Positions 26,052 through 34,433 of a stretch of 64,000 nt of DNA are shown here, in pieces. The stretch is from Faecalicatena_A orotica. Its GTDB lineage: Bacteria > Bacillota > Clostridia > Lachnospirales > Lachnospiraceae. The DNA is taken from the NCBI RefSeq assembly GCF_040545875.1, contig NZ_JBEPMR010000005.1; one strand, given 5' to 3'. Both the position numbers and the translations under genes were made by a program. Position 1 is the stretch's first letter, and each line of letters opens with the position of its first letter. The notes under the pieces were generated by a model. That model did not search any database. It was given only the letters and a program-made list of their open reading frames with translations, and had not been told where the DNA came from.

Positions 26052-29000
26052 TCAAAAACTTTGTAAAAGTCTGTAAAGAATCCCTCCATAACCATTCATA
26101 AATCCGGGATTCATTCTTTCTTGCGGCAGTAAAGTTATCTTTCTTATAATCTGTTCTTCTTTCTCCCGTTCAGTGTAAGGTTCCATCCCAAATTCATCCA
26201 TCTTACTTCCTGCGATGTCCAGAATCCAAAGATTTCCCAATATCCCATGACAAAGGCAATAACTGTCACGCAGCCAATAACCATTCAATTTAGAATAGGC
26301 CCGTCTTATATCTGTTTCTATCCGCTTTTTCCACACATCATCTTCAACCATTTCATAACAGAAAATACGTGAGAGTAAAATTCCCCCTGCACCATGACAC
26401 CATGCAACAGAGCCGATGCGGTCTACTTTTTCACTCTCTTTATGGCTGCGCAGATCTTCCCAGTTATTCATCACGGAATTGTATAATGAATCCTCATACT
26501 TCCAAATATCTTCTGCCAATACACGGTACCGTTCCTTCTTTGTATACTTCCATAGTGCAATCACAGGCATCAGAATCCCGCTATTCCCATGTGCAAGACC
26601 TGACATAGGCATTTCGCCTTGTTCCACGATCCATCCTAAGCCACATGACTGTCTCTCTGCCCTCTGATCCAGCCTGGCTATACTGCGTTCGGCCAAATGA
26701 ATATATTTTGAATCCTTTGTTATTTCATACAGCAATATCATAATCCAGGCTGCGCCGGCATTGCCAGATAGCAGGTCATAACGAATATCCTGATCAATAA
26801 GTTTCTCCACAATCCCGGCATGTTTCATGGCATATTTCAGAAACTTTTCATTCCCGCCCTGCCTGTAAAGCATGATGTACACATAAATAATCGAGCTTTC
26901 CCCATCGTAGGCCCCTGTATTATGGGAGTCTAAACCGTCAAGGGATTTCATTCCCTGATCCGTATATAAGAAAAGCATTCTTTTCAGTGTTCTGTAAATA
27001 TCCGTTATGTTCTTGTCTGTATTTCTCTTTTTTAATTCAGAAAAAACAAGCAGCATCCCAGATAAACCGTCATACAGATAATGGTTCATCGGCTTTATAT
27101 CCCAATTCATCTTTCCAAAAGAAGAAAGCTGCACAGTATACCAGCTTACTTCCGTTCTTTTCTGATTCCAAACTGCATATTTCAAAATCCGGTCCGTCAG
27201 ATCTTCCGCAGTATACCTCACACGCTCTTTGTCCGCCTGCTCCATCAGCATACTGTCAGTCACTCGATAAACACGATTCATATAACCATCATTTTTATCA
27301 GGCATCAGCTCCAGCGACAAGCGAATATACTCACTCTGTATTTCTAAATCTATTTCGCTCAGCGCTCTTATTCTTGCATGAACAAACTCTATGGGCTCTT
27401 CTGGAAGATCATGCTGTCCGATTACTTTTTGTTCGCTGAACAATTCCTTCTGACTCAAAACATTATAAAAATAAGGGATATCCCCATCCAGCATAGCTGC
27501 CACTTCAATATCCACAAGCTCCATATCCTGTTCTTCTCTGCCACTCAGCATGGAATACAAAAAAATCTCCCGCTCCGCCCCATCTCTCAACAGGCTTGGA
27601 TGGTAAGAACCTGAAATCATCATGCTGTATCTTTGTGTATCTGCCATAAGTACCCTGTTTTTTATGTCTTTTGAATCTTTTAATTGATCGAAAAAGTCCT
27701 CCTTATTGTTTATAACCTGCCTGTATGCCCGGGTAAATCCCTCTGTCATTTCTTTTTTATAATGGTATGGTTCGTAAAACGTTCCTTCCAGTGTCGCTAA
27801 GTTTTGTACATTCCGGGAAACCGGAGACTGATATTCAATTCTCATGTCAGATGTTCCTTCATTCACTACCACAGGCACCCTGAATGGATACTTCTGCCCT
27901 CCCACACCATTGACAGCACTCTGGTTAATTCCTTCCCCATTCTTATTCCAGTGATAAAACGGAAGCATTCCGGAAAAAAGAACGGAATCAGACAGGCGGC
28001 CGTTAATTTCCTGCCGGACAGTCTCCCATCCTCTTTGATCTGCGATGCTCATCAGCACTTCCAAATCAATTAAAACCGGATATTCCCCTGAAGCTATGAT
28101 GTTCTCACAATGCAGATCCTTTGTACCTAAGGCATAGGCTAAAAACAACTGAACCCCCAAACGCAGGTAATAATCTTTCAATTGCTGTTCTGTCCTGCAT
28201 GAACAGTACTCCACACAGGACGACCAGCTATAAGTATCTTTAGGAATAAAAGAATATGCGGATTGTTTTATCCCTGTTTTAGCACCCAGCCAATCCAGCA
28301 ATTTGTAAAATACCCTTTCATTCTCCATTGAATGCGGCTTATATAAGATCTCAGCTGTATCATCTAACTGCATTCTAAGTACTTGTTTTCCCCCATGATG
28401 TGTATCCGAAAAATCGCCTTTTATCCCGGTAATCTTTCCAATAGCTTTTCCTGCAAATATTTCATTCTGTATTTCAGACCGGTCACAGCTATAACATATC
28501 AACACTTCTGCATAATATTCTACTAATTGTTCACATTTCTGAACGATACAGCGGTATAACACCGGATATGTGTCAAATAATTCTCTGTAGAACTCTGCTT
28601 TACCTAAATACTGCGTACAATAAAATTCATACTCGTCACTGGAATTTTCTCCCTGAAGAAGTCCTTTTTGTTTATAGAAATGCATTTGGACAATTAACGT
28701 CCTTGTACATATATTCTGTAGCTGCCCTGCTAAATGGATAGAAAAATCTTTATAAATATTTTCATCAAAATATAGTTTTAAATTATTTATCCTCAAATTT
28801 AATCCATCTGTATAGTACAGTAATATTTTAAAATAGAACTCCGAAAAAACAATTTTCTCTTTTATTGATTCTAAACAGCTTAACTTCCTCTCACTTTCAT
28901 TATCCTGTGTAAGATATTGAAACAACTCATCTGATATAGATTTTAAATCTGCCTTAAAATCTGCTGTATTTAAATAAAAAGCAAAATTTTTATTCTTCTT

Positions 29001-29129
29001 TAAAAGAAGTTCAAAATTCTGCTCCCCCAATAACTTTTTCCAATAGCTTAATTTTTCAAAATTCCATTTGAAGTCCTGACTACATTCCCTATACTTACGT
29101 TCCAATAAATAACTCATCCTCATATCCAT
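26052..29129 (-). CDS. lanM: Class II lanthipeptide synthetase LanM
   Basis: A bifunctional enzyme of about 1,025 residues, the usual LanM length. The N-terminal dehydratase (DUF4135-type) shows DTHHGGKQVLRM, ILYKPHSMENE and the kinase-like active region TKDLHCENIIASGEYPVLID followed by LEVLMS. The C-terminal LanC-like cyclase has all three zinc ligands: Cys911 in AWCHGAGG and Cys960-His961 in LCHGILGN. It should phosphorylate and eliminate Ser/Thr hydroxyls in the precursor, then close lanthionine rings with Cys. The ATG at 29129 follows AAGGG at good spacing; a GTG at 29138 is the alternative. The precursor lies 177 bases upstream in the same direction. Confidence 0.96.
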   Translation of the reverse strand: MDMRMSYLLERKYRECSQDFKWNFEKLSYWKKLLGEQNFELLLKKNKNFAFYLNTADFKADLKSISDELFQYLTQDNESERKLSCLESIKEKIVFSEFYFKILLYYTDGLNLRINNLKLYFDENIYKDFSIHLAGQLQNICTRTLIVQMHFYKQKGLLQGENSSDEYEFYCTQYLGKAEFYRELFDTYPVLYRCIVQKCEQLVEYYAEVLICYSCDRSEIQNEIFAGKAIGKITGIKGDFSDTHHGGKQVLRMQLDDTAEILYKPHSMENERVFYKLLDWLGAKTGIKQSAYSFIPKDTYSWSSCVEYCSCRTEQQLKDYYLRLGVQLFLAYALGTKDLHCENIIASGEYPVLIDLEVLMSIADQRGWETVRQEINGRLSDSVLFSGMLPFYHWNKNGEGINQSAVNGVGGQKYPFRVPVVVNEGTSDMRIEYQSPVSRNVQNLATLEGTFYEPYHYKKEMTEGFTRAYRQVINNKEDFFDQLKDSKDIKNRVLMADTQRYSMMISGSYHPSLLRDGAEREIFLYSMLSGREEQDMELVDIEVAAMLDGDIPYFYNVLSQKELFSEQKVIGQHDLPEEPIEFVHARIRALSEIDLEIQSEYIRLSLELMPDKNDGYMNRVYRVTDSMLMEQADKERVRYTAEDLTDRILKYAVWNQKRTEVSWYTVQLSSFGKMNWDIKPMNHYLYDGLSGMLLVFSELKKRNTDKNITDIYRTLKRMLFLYTDQGMKSLDGLDSHNTGAYDGESSIIYVYIMLYRQGGNEKFLKYAMKHAGIVEKLIDQDIRYDLLSGNAGAAWIMILLYEITKDSKYIHLAERSIARLDQRAERQSCGLGWIVEQGEMPMSGLAHGNSGILMPVIALWKYTKKERYRVLAEDIWKYEDSLYNSVMNNWEDLRSHKESEKVDRIGSVAWCHGAGGILLSRIFCYEMVEDDVWKKRIETDIRRAYSKLNGYWLRDSYCLCHGILGNLWILDIAGSKMDEFGMEPYTEREKEEQIIRKITLLPQERMNPGFMNGYGGILYRLLQSF

Positions 29130-29194
29130 ATGCTTCACCCTTATCCTATTGTCTGTTAAAGTCCTCCGAAGTTGTTATCCCCAAAAAAGACAAA

Positions 29195-29286
29195 GGGCTG
29201 CAACAGATGTACTATTTTAATCAGATAAAATCTCTGGAATACTGATTCCATAATATCTAAAATAATAATTCATCTTATAGCAGCCC
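29195..29286 (-). promoter_or_regulatory. Structured RNA element between lanthipeptide precursor and lanM
   Basis: An outer 7-bp stem pairs GCAGCCC (29280-29286) with GGGCTGC (29195-29201). Inside are AATCAG/CTGATT (29219-29224, 29242-29247) and the alternative GGAAT/ATTCC (29236-29240, 29245-29249). On the coding strand the outer stem is followed by CTTTGTCTTTTTTGG, as in a leaky terminator. Such elements commonly reduce LanM expression relative to the precursor. An 18-codon frame (29273-29217) overlaps it. Confidence 0.5.
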
Positions 29287-29305
29287 CTCTATCATTTTCT
29301 GGATC

Positions 29306-29455
29306 TTAACAGCAATAAATTGTAAATAAATTGGAACATCCTACAGTATTAGTAAATATTTGTTCTATTCTGTCAATATCTGAAATAATTTTACTTACTT
29401 CATCAACCTCCTGAAATAAATCTCCTGCAAATTCTATAGCTTTCTCTTCTTTCAT
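29306..29455 (-). CDS. lanA: Lanthipeptide precursor, lacticin 481-like but shortened
   Basis: A 49-residue peptide with an ideal AAAGGAG seven bases before the ATG, placed 39 bases after the histidine kinase gene and upstream of lanM. The leader (about residues 1-31) is acidic and helical, starting MKEEKAIEFAGDLFQEVDEV. The C-terminus reads IFTNTVGCSNLFTIYCC, with Cys40, Cys48, Cys49 and the acceptors Thr35, Thr37, Ser41, Thr45. The layout Thr-x-Thr-x-x-Cys followed by a terminal Cys-Cys matches the lacticin 481/ruminococcin A core (TxSxEC...TCC), but the Glu is replaced by Gly and the middle is shorter. No Gly-Gly or Gly-Ala cleavage site is present, which points to a protease other than a C39 LanT. 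Three rings are possible. Confidence 0.82.
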   Translation of the reverse strand: MKEEKAIEFAGDLFQEVDEVSKIISDIDRIEQIFTNTVGCSNLFTIYCC

Positions 29456-29494
29456 AAACGTTCTCCTTTCTTTTAAATTTTATATGAATTGGTA

Positions 29495-30814
29495 TTACAT
29501 ATCAAAGAAAGTAAGTCTTACTATAAACTTGTCCTGTTCGATTTGATATGCAATATTACCTTCATATGCTTCTACTATTCGTTGAACACTTTTTAGTCCA
29601 AAGCCATGTAAATCTTTATTTGTCTTTGTTGATAGAAACCCTTTTCCAGATTTTTTTGGAAAATCATTTATTGAATTCATTATTTGTAAAAAAAATAAAT
29701 TATTTTGCCTTTCTAAACGTACTCCGATGCATCTATTGGACTCCACCTTTTCACAAGCCTCTATAGCATTATCCAGCAAGTTTCCAAAAATGATACATAA
29801 CTCCCTTTCTTTAAATGGAAGCTTTGAAAGTGGCATTACTTGTAACATTAATGTAATATTTTTTTGCTCAGATATCAATTTTTTCTGACTCAAAATCAGA
29901 TCTATTACACGATTACCAGTATATATCTGTGGATTCACCTTGATAAAACTATGTTTCAGGTCTTCTATATAATCATGGAGCCTTTGATAATCTCCGCTCC
30001 TTTCGTATTCACTTATTATTAGATAATGATTTTTTGTATCATGTATTAATTCTTTATTCTTTTCCAATGCAGACTCTAGTTCTTCGTATTTTTGATGTTC
30101 TAATTCTTCTTTGAGAACAAGAAATTCATACTCATTCTTTATCATTTTATTTTTTGATAAGATCATGCCTATAAAGCCTATTATAACGACTATTGTTATT
30201 AATGACAAAATACCGATACTGCCGTTTTTTTCTCTAAGACCAAATACCATTGATACTATATATAAGTGATATCCTTTAGCCAGTATCAAAAATAAAAGAC
30301 CCATTAAAAATATGATTTTGCGCAATTCAAATATAACTTTTTTCAAATCACTTTTTCGAACTATTATAACTAATATCGTCGTAATCATCCTTGAAAAAAT
30401 ATAAATTATTATTTTTTGATTACTTATTCCATTAAAATAAACTATCTCATTAAATTTCTCCTCCAGAAAATTCATCTGTAAAAAGGCAAATAAAAAGTCT
30501 AATAATGCCACAAATGCAAAGTAAACAAGAACTAAGCTGACGGTTAAAAACTTATAGTTTTTTATTATTATACAGCTAAAAAGTATCACCAACACTACTG
30601 TTAAAAAAAATACTGAATCAGAAAAAAATATTATTTTGCGGTTAATTGCTAAACTCGAGCCGGTTACCACAATACTAAACCACAGAACTGCCATATATCT
30701 CTTTTTTATGTTTTTTTTCTCTATTAGAACTCCGAAAACTAACTGATAATAAAGCCAAACTTCATATAATGATATTACAAGCAGAATCCCCCTTAGAACC
30801 GCTTCTTCTTTCAT
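29495..30814 (-). CDS. Sensor histidine kinase, AgrC-like (GHKL ATPase)
   Basis: A 439-residue protein with about six to seven N-terminal membrane helices (1-215), a coiled region (about 225-255) and a GHKL catalytic domain. The phosphoacceptor region is ELIHDTKNHYLIISEYERSG, the N-box is GNLLDNAIEACE and the G-box is GFGLKSVQRIV. This is the architecture of peptide-sensing AgrC/ComD kinases. The start codon abuts the stop of the response regulator gene. The precursor gene follows directly, so the peptide may induce its own synthesis; this is inference from the order. Confidence 0.9.
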   Translation of the reverse strand: MKEEAVLRGILLVISLYEVWLYYQLVFGVLIEKKNIKKRYMAVLWFSIVVTGSSLAINRKIIFFSDSVFFLTVVLVILFSCIIIKNYKFLTVSLVLVYFAFVALLDFLFAFLQMNFLEEKFNEIVYFNGISNQKIIIYIFSRMITTILVIIVRKSDLKKVIFELRKIIFLMGLLFLILAKGYHLYIVSMVFGLREKNGSIGILSLITIVVIIGFIGMILSKNKMIKNEYEFLVLKEELEHQKYEELESALEKNKELIHDTKNHYLIISEYERSGDYQRLHDYIEDLKHSFIKVNPQIYTGNRVIDLILSQKKLISEQKNITLMLQVMPLSKLPFKERELCIIFGNLLDNAIEACEKVESNRCIGVRLERQNNLFFLQIMNSINDFPKKSGKGFLSTKTNKDLHGFGLKSVQRIVEAYEGNIAYQIEQDKFIVRLTFFDM

Positions 30815-31534
30815 TTAATTCCCCCAATATAAATTAATCTCCTTCTTAACCTCTGCCAGTTTTGCCCTGCTGATCTTTACCTGACAATTATCTTCCAGAT
30901 ATATGGTATCACCCAATACTTTGTATATATGCTTCATATTTACAATATAACCACGCTCTACCATTACAAACATCTTACTCCCCAGTTCCTCGTATACCTG
31001 ACGCAATGTTATTCTTTCCCGATACTCGCCGGCGCTTGTCCTATAGGTGACATATTTACCGCCTTTCGCTTTATATATGTATATAATATCTTTATAGTAT
31101 AGCTTTATTTGCCCTTCACCTATTTTTATCATCCTGTACTGCCTGCTGTCGAGACTGATTTTATCAATCAGCCGACGTGCCACATCCGGCAGACGGTATT
31201 CCATATCCTGTTTTAAAATATACTGATACGCTTCAATCATATAGCTCTCAACCGCATACTCGGCATAAGAAGTAATAAAAACAATATACATCTTAGAATG
31301 TGCTTCCCGTATCTTTTTTCCCAGCTCCATGCCATCCATCTCTGACATCTGGATATCTGTAAACAGGATGTCAAACAGCTCTCCATTTTTTACCTGCTCT
31401 AAAAAAGATTCGCCGCTTGTATATTCCAGAATCTCAATGCTCTCTTTCTCATCCTCTTTCATTGTCTGCTTAATACATTTGCATACCATGTCCCGCATGG
31501 CTTTTTCGTCATCGACAACTGCAATTCTAATCAT
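30815..31534 (-). CDS. LytTR-family response regulator
   Basis: A 239-residue regulator: receiver domain (1-125) with acidic residues in VDDEKAMRD, phosphoacceptor Asp in DILFTDIQMSEMDGMELG and Lys in the switch region YQYILKQD. A LytTR DNA-binding domain (about 135-235) follows, containing YIYKAKGGKYVTY and ERGYIVNMKHIYKV. It pairs with the AgrC-like kinase encoded immediately downstream. LytTR proteins bind direct repeats spaced by about two helical turns; I did not find a convincing pair within this cluster. Confidence 0.92.
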   Translation of the reverse strand: MIRIAVVDDEKAMRDMVCKCIKQTMKEDEKESIEILEYTSGESFLEQVKNGELFDILFTDIQMSEMDGMELGKKIREAHSKMYIVFITSYAEYAVESYMIEAYQYILKQDMEYRLPDVARRLIDKISLDSRQYRMIKIGEGQIKLYYKDIIYIYKAKGGKYVTYRTSAGEYRERITLRQVYEELGSKMFVMVERGYIVNMKHIYKVLGDTIYLEDNCQVKISRAKLAEVKKEINLYWGN

Positions 31535-31543
31535 AAGTCTCCC

Positions 31544-32095
31544 TCAAAATGTATAATACTTCTTACTATTCACGTCATAAAGTATTGCCTCATCTGATTG
31601 TATATACAGTTTAAATGTTTTGTCCCACAAGGTCTTGTCTCCCTCCTGAGCCAGAACTTTCCCTGAATAATATGTATAGACCCCTTCTCTCTTTTCAGTA
31701 ATATTTTTCATAATATCCTGAACTGCATCTGCAATTTTCATGGAGTGCAGGTTGGGGCTCCATTTTCCTAATATGTTCCTTATAACAGATTTATTTAATG
31801 GCATAGCTTTATACAGCCATTTTTCATCCGGAAATACATCTTTTTTATTTAAATGCAGATAATCTAATATTATATGGAATTCTTCTTCTACATCGCAAAA
31901 AGGATGTCCCAGTTCCATATAGGCATAAATATGCCACATTGCTTTTTTTAGATAACCTGCTTCTTGGAATTTTTCGAAATCACTTCTTAGATACTTTATA
32001 CTCTTTAATAAGACCTGTTTACTCGATATGCCCAGACTTTCAATACCGGCCACAGACATTTTTATGCCTGCAACTTCAACACCATCGTAGAACAT
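31544..32095 (-). CDS. Unrecognised protein, first gene of the lanthipeptide operon
   Basis: A 183-residue soluble protein starting at an ATG 10 bases after AGGAGG; an ATG at 32131 is rejected because it lacks a ribosome site and overlaps the promoter. It is predicted mostly helical in the first 130 residues (KYLRSDFEKFQEAGYLKKAM) and beta-rich near the end (EGVYTYYSGKVLAQEGD), ending with SKKYYTF. I know no family for it. It ends only 9 bases before the response regulator gene, so the two are co-transcribed. It could be a regulator, adaptor or immunity factor; nothing in the sequence decides. Confidence 0.75.
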   Translation of the reverse strand: MFYDGVEVAGIKMSVAGIESLGISSKQVLLKSIKYLRSDFEKFQEAGYLKKAMWHIYAYMELGHPFCDVEEEFHIILDYLHLNKKDVFPDEKWLYKAMPLNKSVIRNILGKWSPNLHSMKIADAVQDIMKNITEKREGVYTYYSGKVLAQEGDKTLWDKTFKLYIQSDEAILYDVNSKKYYTF

Positions 32096-32119
32096 TGTAC
32101 TATATCCTCCTTTTTTTAT

Positions 32120-32150
32120 ATAGTACGTCATTATTTACTATTTGTAAATA
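32120..32150 (-). promoter_or_regulatory. Promoter of the lanthipeptide operon with overlapping inverted-repeat operator
   Basis: On the minus strand TTTACA (plus positions 32143-32148) and TACTAT (32120-32125) are separated by 17 bases. The perfect inverted repeat TATTTAC-N5-GTAAATA (32132-32150) covers the -35 box. The divergent XRE-family gene begins 73 bases away, so that regulator is the obvious candidate to bind it. This would place the whole operon under a second layer of control besides the two-component system. Confidence 0.6.
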
Positions 32151-32222
32151 TATTGCATATAAGTAAATTCTCTTTCTTCATCAGTCTTGCTAAAATAAAA
32201 GAAAGATTATTAGGAGGCACTT

Positions 32223-32540
32223 ATGACAATAGGAGAACGAATCCGGTATGTACGTAACTCAAAAAATATAACACAGAGCGCTCTTGCTGATTCTATACAC
32301 ATATCTCCAAGTTTCATGAACCGTATAGAAAGTGGGTCTTCTATGCCTTCTATTGATACTGTCTGCGCGATTGCAGATGCTTTACATTCATCTCCCCAGG
32401 AACTCCTTTGTGATATCTTCGTGTATCCCGATGATACATCTGTTTCCGAGAGAATTAAAAATATCGTAGAACAGCTTCCCGCTGAAAAGCAGCAGTTAGT
32501 TTTAGAAACACTGGAATTTTTACTGCCACGTCTTATTTAA
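32223..32540 (+). CDS. XRE-family transcriptional regulator
   Basis: A 105-residue protein with an N-terminal helix-turn-helix of the Cro/CI type: IGERIRYVRNSKNITQSALA, then DSIHISPSFMNRIESGSSMP (residues about 3-42). The C-terminal part ends with PAEKQQLVLETLEFLLPRLI, a common helical tail in Lachnospiraceae XRE proteins. TAGGAGG precedes the ATG. It is divergent from the lanthipeptide operon and next to a perfect inverted repeat over that operon's promoter, so it is probably a local repressor. Confidence 0.9.
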   Translation: MTIGERIRYVRNSKNITQSALADSIHISPSFMNRIESGSSMPSIDTVCAIADALHSSPQELLCDIFVYPDDTSVSERIKNIVEQLPAEKQQLVLETLEFLLPRLI

Positions 32541-32615
32541 GATTATAGCAGAATTATTGTCATTTCATATACTTTGACCCTGAATGGTAGTAATTCTGTC
32601 CTTGAATGGTATAAA

Positions 32616-32660
32616 AATACCCGGCTGTTAATGTGTTGACTCACATCTCGGCCGGGTATT
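32616..32660. terminator. Bidirectional terminator
   Basis: A 10-bp stem, AATACCCGGC (32616-32625) with GCCGGGTATT (32651-32660), with a smaller inner stem ATGTG/CACAT. It is preceded by AAAA and followed by CTCTT. It lies between convergent genes and can end transcription from both sides. It also marks the right edge of the accessory island. Confidence 0.75.
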
Positions 32661-32663
32661 CTC

Positions 32664-34379
32664 TTATTCCGGGCAATCTCCCTGCCCGATCAACACTTGT
32701 TTTCCTCTAAACGCGAAGCCATATTGGCGTATGCTTTTCTCCGGTATTCCCTTGGCAGCGAGAGAAGCGCTGTACTGTTTCCGTTTAATCTGTTCCAACG
32801 CAGCTTCCACCGTTTCCTCCAGATTGCTTTCTTTCCTCGGATTAAATACTTTAAACTCGAGAATGATTGCGTCTAAATCATCTCTCTTAGGTTCCAGCAT
32901 AACATCATATCTGCCAAATCCGCTTTCCCTGTTAGAAGTTAGAATGTACTTATCCGATAGTTCTACCATAAGCCCCAATACGAATCCATGATAGAAACGT
33001 TCGGGCTCTGATTCCCTGGATGCGCTCCCCCCTGTATCAAAATAACTGAATGTGGTAAGGGCGACCCGGTTCATATATACATTCATTGCTTCTACATCAC
33101 GGCTTAGAAGTGCCTTTAAGAAGTCATTGTAACTGGACGAAGACGCAGCAAACCAATCCTGCACCATGTTCTGAAACATAATTTTTACTTCAAAATTGGT
33201 CAGTTCCAGTTCATAAGTTTCCCTCCATCTTCCACCATGTTCATCCCCTCCGGCCTCATATCGTTTCACCTTTAGATATCCACTGGCAAGCATCAGGCTC
33301 CAGATTGCATTTTCCTTCTGGCCTAATTGATTATAAACAATCTCCTCGTCTATCTCTGTTACAATTGATTCCCCGGCAAGCAGGCTTTCAAATTCTTCCT
33401 TAACCCGGCTGCTCCCTTCTCTGATTACTTTACCAATCATACCGTTACTGCTGGTATTTGCCCAGTAGGCCCCAGTCTTTTTCTCATCCAAATAATTAAT
33501 AATGGACCACGGGTTATAGATGTCTTTCGTTTTTCCAAATGTAAAACCATCATACCAACGCTTTACTTTATGCTTCTGGCCATATAATCCATACTCCTCC
33601 AGTGCTTCATACACTTCTTTCTCTGTAAATCCAAAAGAATCTTCATACTTATCAGTAGTTGTTGTGACTACCTTCAAGTTATTTAAATCTGAGAATATTG
33701 ATTCCTTACTTATTCTCGTAATTCCTGTCATAATCGCCCGTTCTAGATAAGGGTTCGTCTTAAAAGCCGCGTTAAACATACTCCGTGTAAATGTAACCAG
33801 CTCGTTCCAATAACCGGACACATAGGCTTCCTGCATAGGCGTATCATATTCATCCAACAGGATGATTACCCTTTTCCTATAATATCTGCTAAGAAAATCT
33901 GACATTTTATGAATAGCCATAGTTGCCGTGACTTCATCCATATCCGGTCTGACACTTTTAAAATACTCTTTCTCCTGATCAGTCAGCAGACTCCCATCCA
34001 GCAGGAAAATATTTTCATTATACAGATCCGTGAGAATTTGATTTATCCTCTGCTTTGTCATCTCAAAATTCGGCTCTTTTACATTTGCAAAGGTTAAGCT
34101 GATTGTGGGATAGGTGCCCTGAATCTCCCTGTATCTTTCTCCTTTCCAAATTTCCAGTCCCTCAAATAAGTCTCCCCTGCCTGCATAATGGACTGAAAAA
34201 AATTGCTCTGTCATGCTCATCGTGAGGGTCTTTCCAAATCTGCGCGGCCGTGTAATCAAAGTCACGTGATCACCGCTGTCCCACCATTCCTTGATAAATC
34301 CAGTCTTATCTATATAAAAATAATTATTTGTGCGGATCACACTGAAATCCTGATTTCCAATTCCAACCGTTCTGGACAT
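32664..34379 (-). CDS. AAA-ATPase_like protein with C-terminal PD-(D/E)XK nuclease-type domain
   Basis: A 571-residue protein. The N-terminus (GIGNQDFSVIRTNNYFYIDK, then TGFIKEWW) and the Walker A-like RPRRFGKTLTMSM near residue 46 are typical of the AAA-ATPase_like family (pfam09820). Walker B is ILLDEYDTPMQEAYV. The C-terminal part (about 460-571) contains GFGRYDVMLEPKRDDLDAII followed by EFKVF, matching the PD-(D/E)XK nuclease signature (pfam08011). These proteins are very common, often in many copies, in gut Clostridia and Bacteroidetes; their role is unknown, with mobile or defence functions suggested. It ends at a shared terminator with the XRE gene. Confidence 0.9.
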   Translation of the reverse strand: MSRTVGIGNQDFSVIRTNNYFYIDKTGFIKEWWDSGDHVTLITRPRRFGKTLTMSMTEQFFSVHYAGRGDLFEGLEIWKGERYREIQGTYPTISLTFANVKEPNFEMTKQRINQILTDLYNENIFLLDGSLLTDQEKEYFKSVRPDMDEVTATMAIHKMSDFLSRYYRKRVIILLDEYDTPMQEAYVSGYWNELVTFTRSMFNAAFKTNPYLERAIMTGITRISKESIFSDLNNLKVVTTTTDKYEDSFGFTEKEVYEALEEYGLYGQKHKVKRWYDGFTFGKTKDIYNPWSIINYLDEKKTGAYWANTSSNGMIGKVIREGSSRVKEEFESLLAGESIVTEIDEEIVYNQLGQKENAIWSLMLASGYLKVKRYEAGGDEHGGRWRETYELELTNFEVKIMFQNMVQDWFAASSSSYNDFLKALLSRDVEAMNVYMNRVALTTFSYFDTGGSASRESEPERFYHGFVLGLMVELSDKYILTSNRESGFGRYDVMLEPKRDDLDAIILEFKVFNPRKESNLEETVEAALEQIKRKQYSASLAAKGIPEKSIRQYGFAFRGKQVLIGQGDCPE

Positions 34380-34433
34380 GCGGACTTTGCCCCCCTTCTG
34401 CCTTCAGCCTGCTTTTGCTTACTATGATATCGC

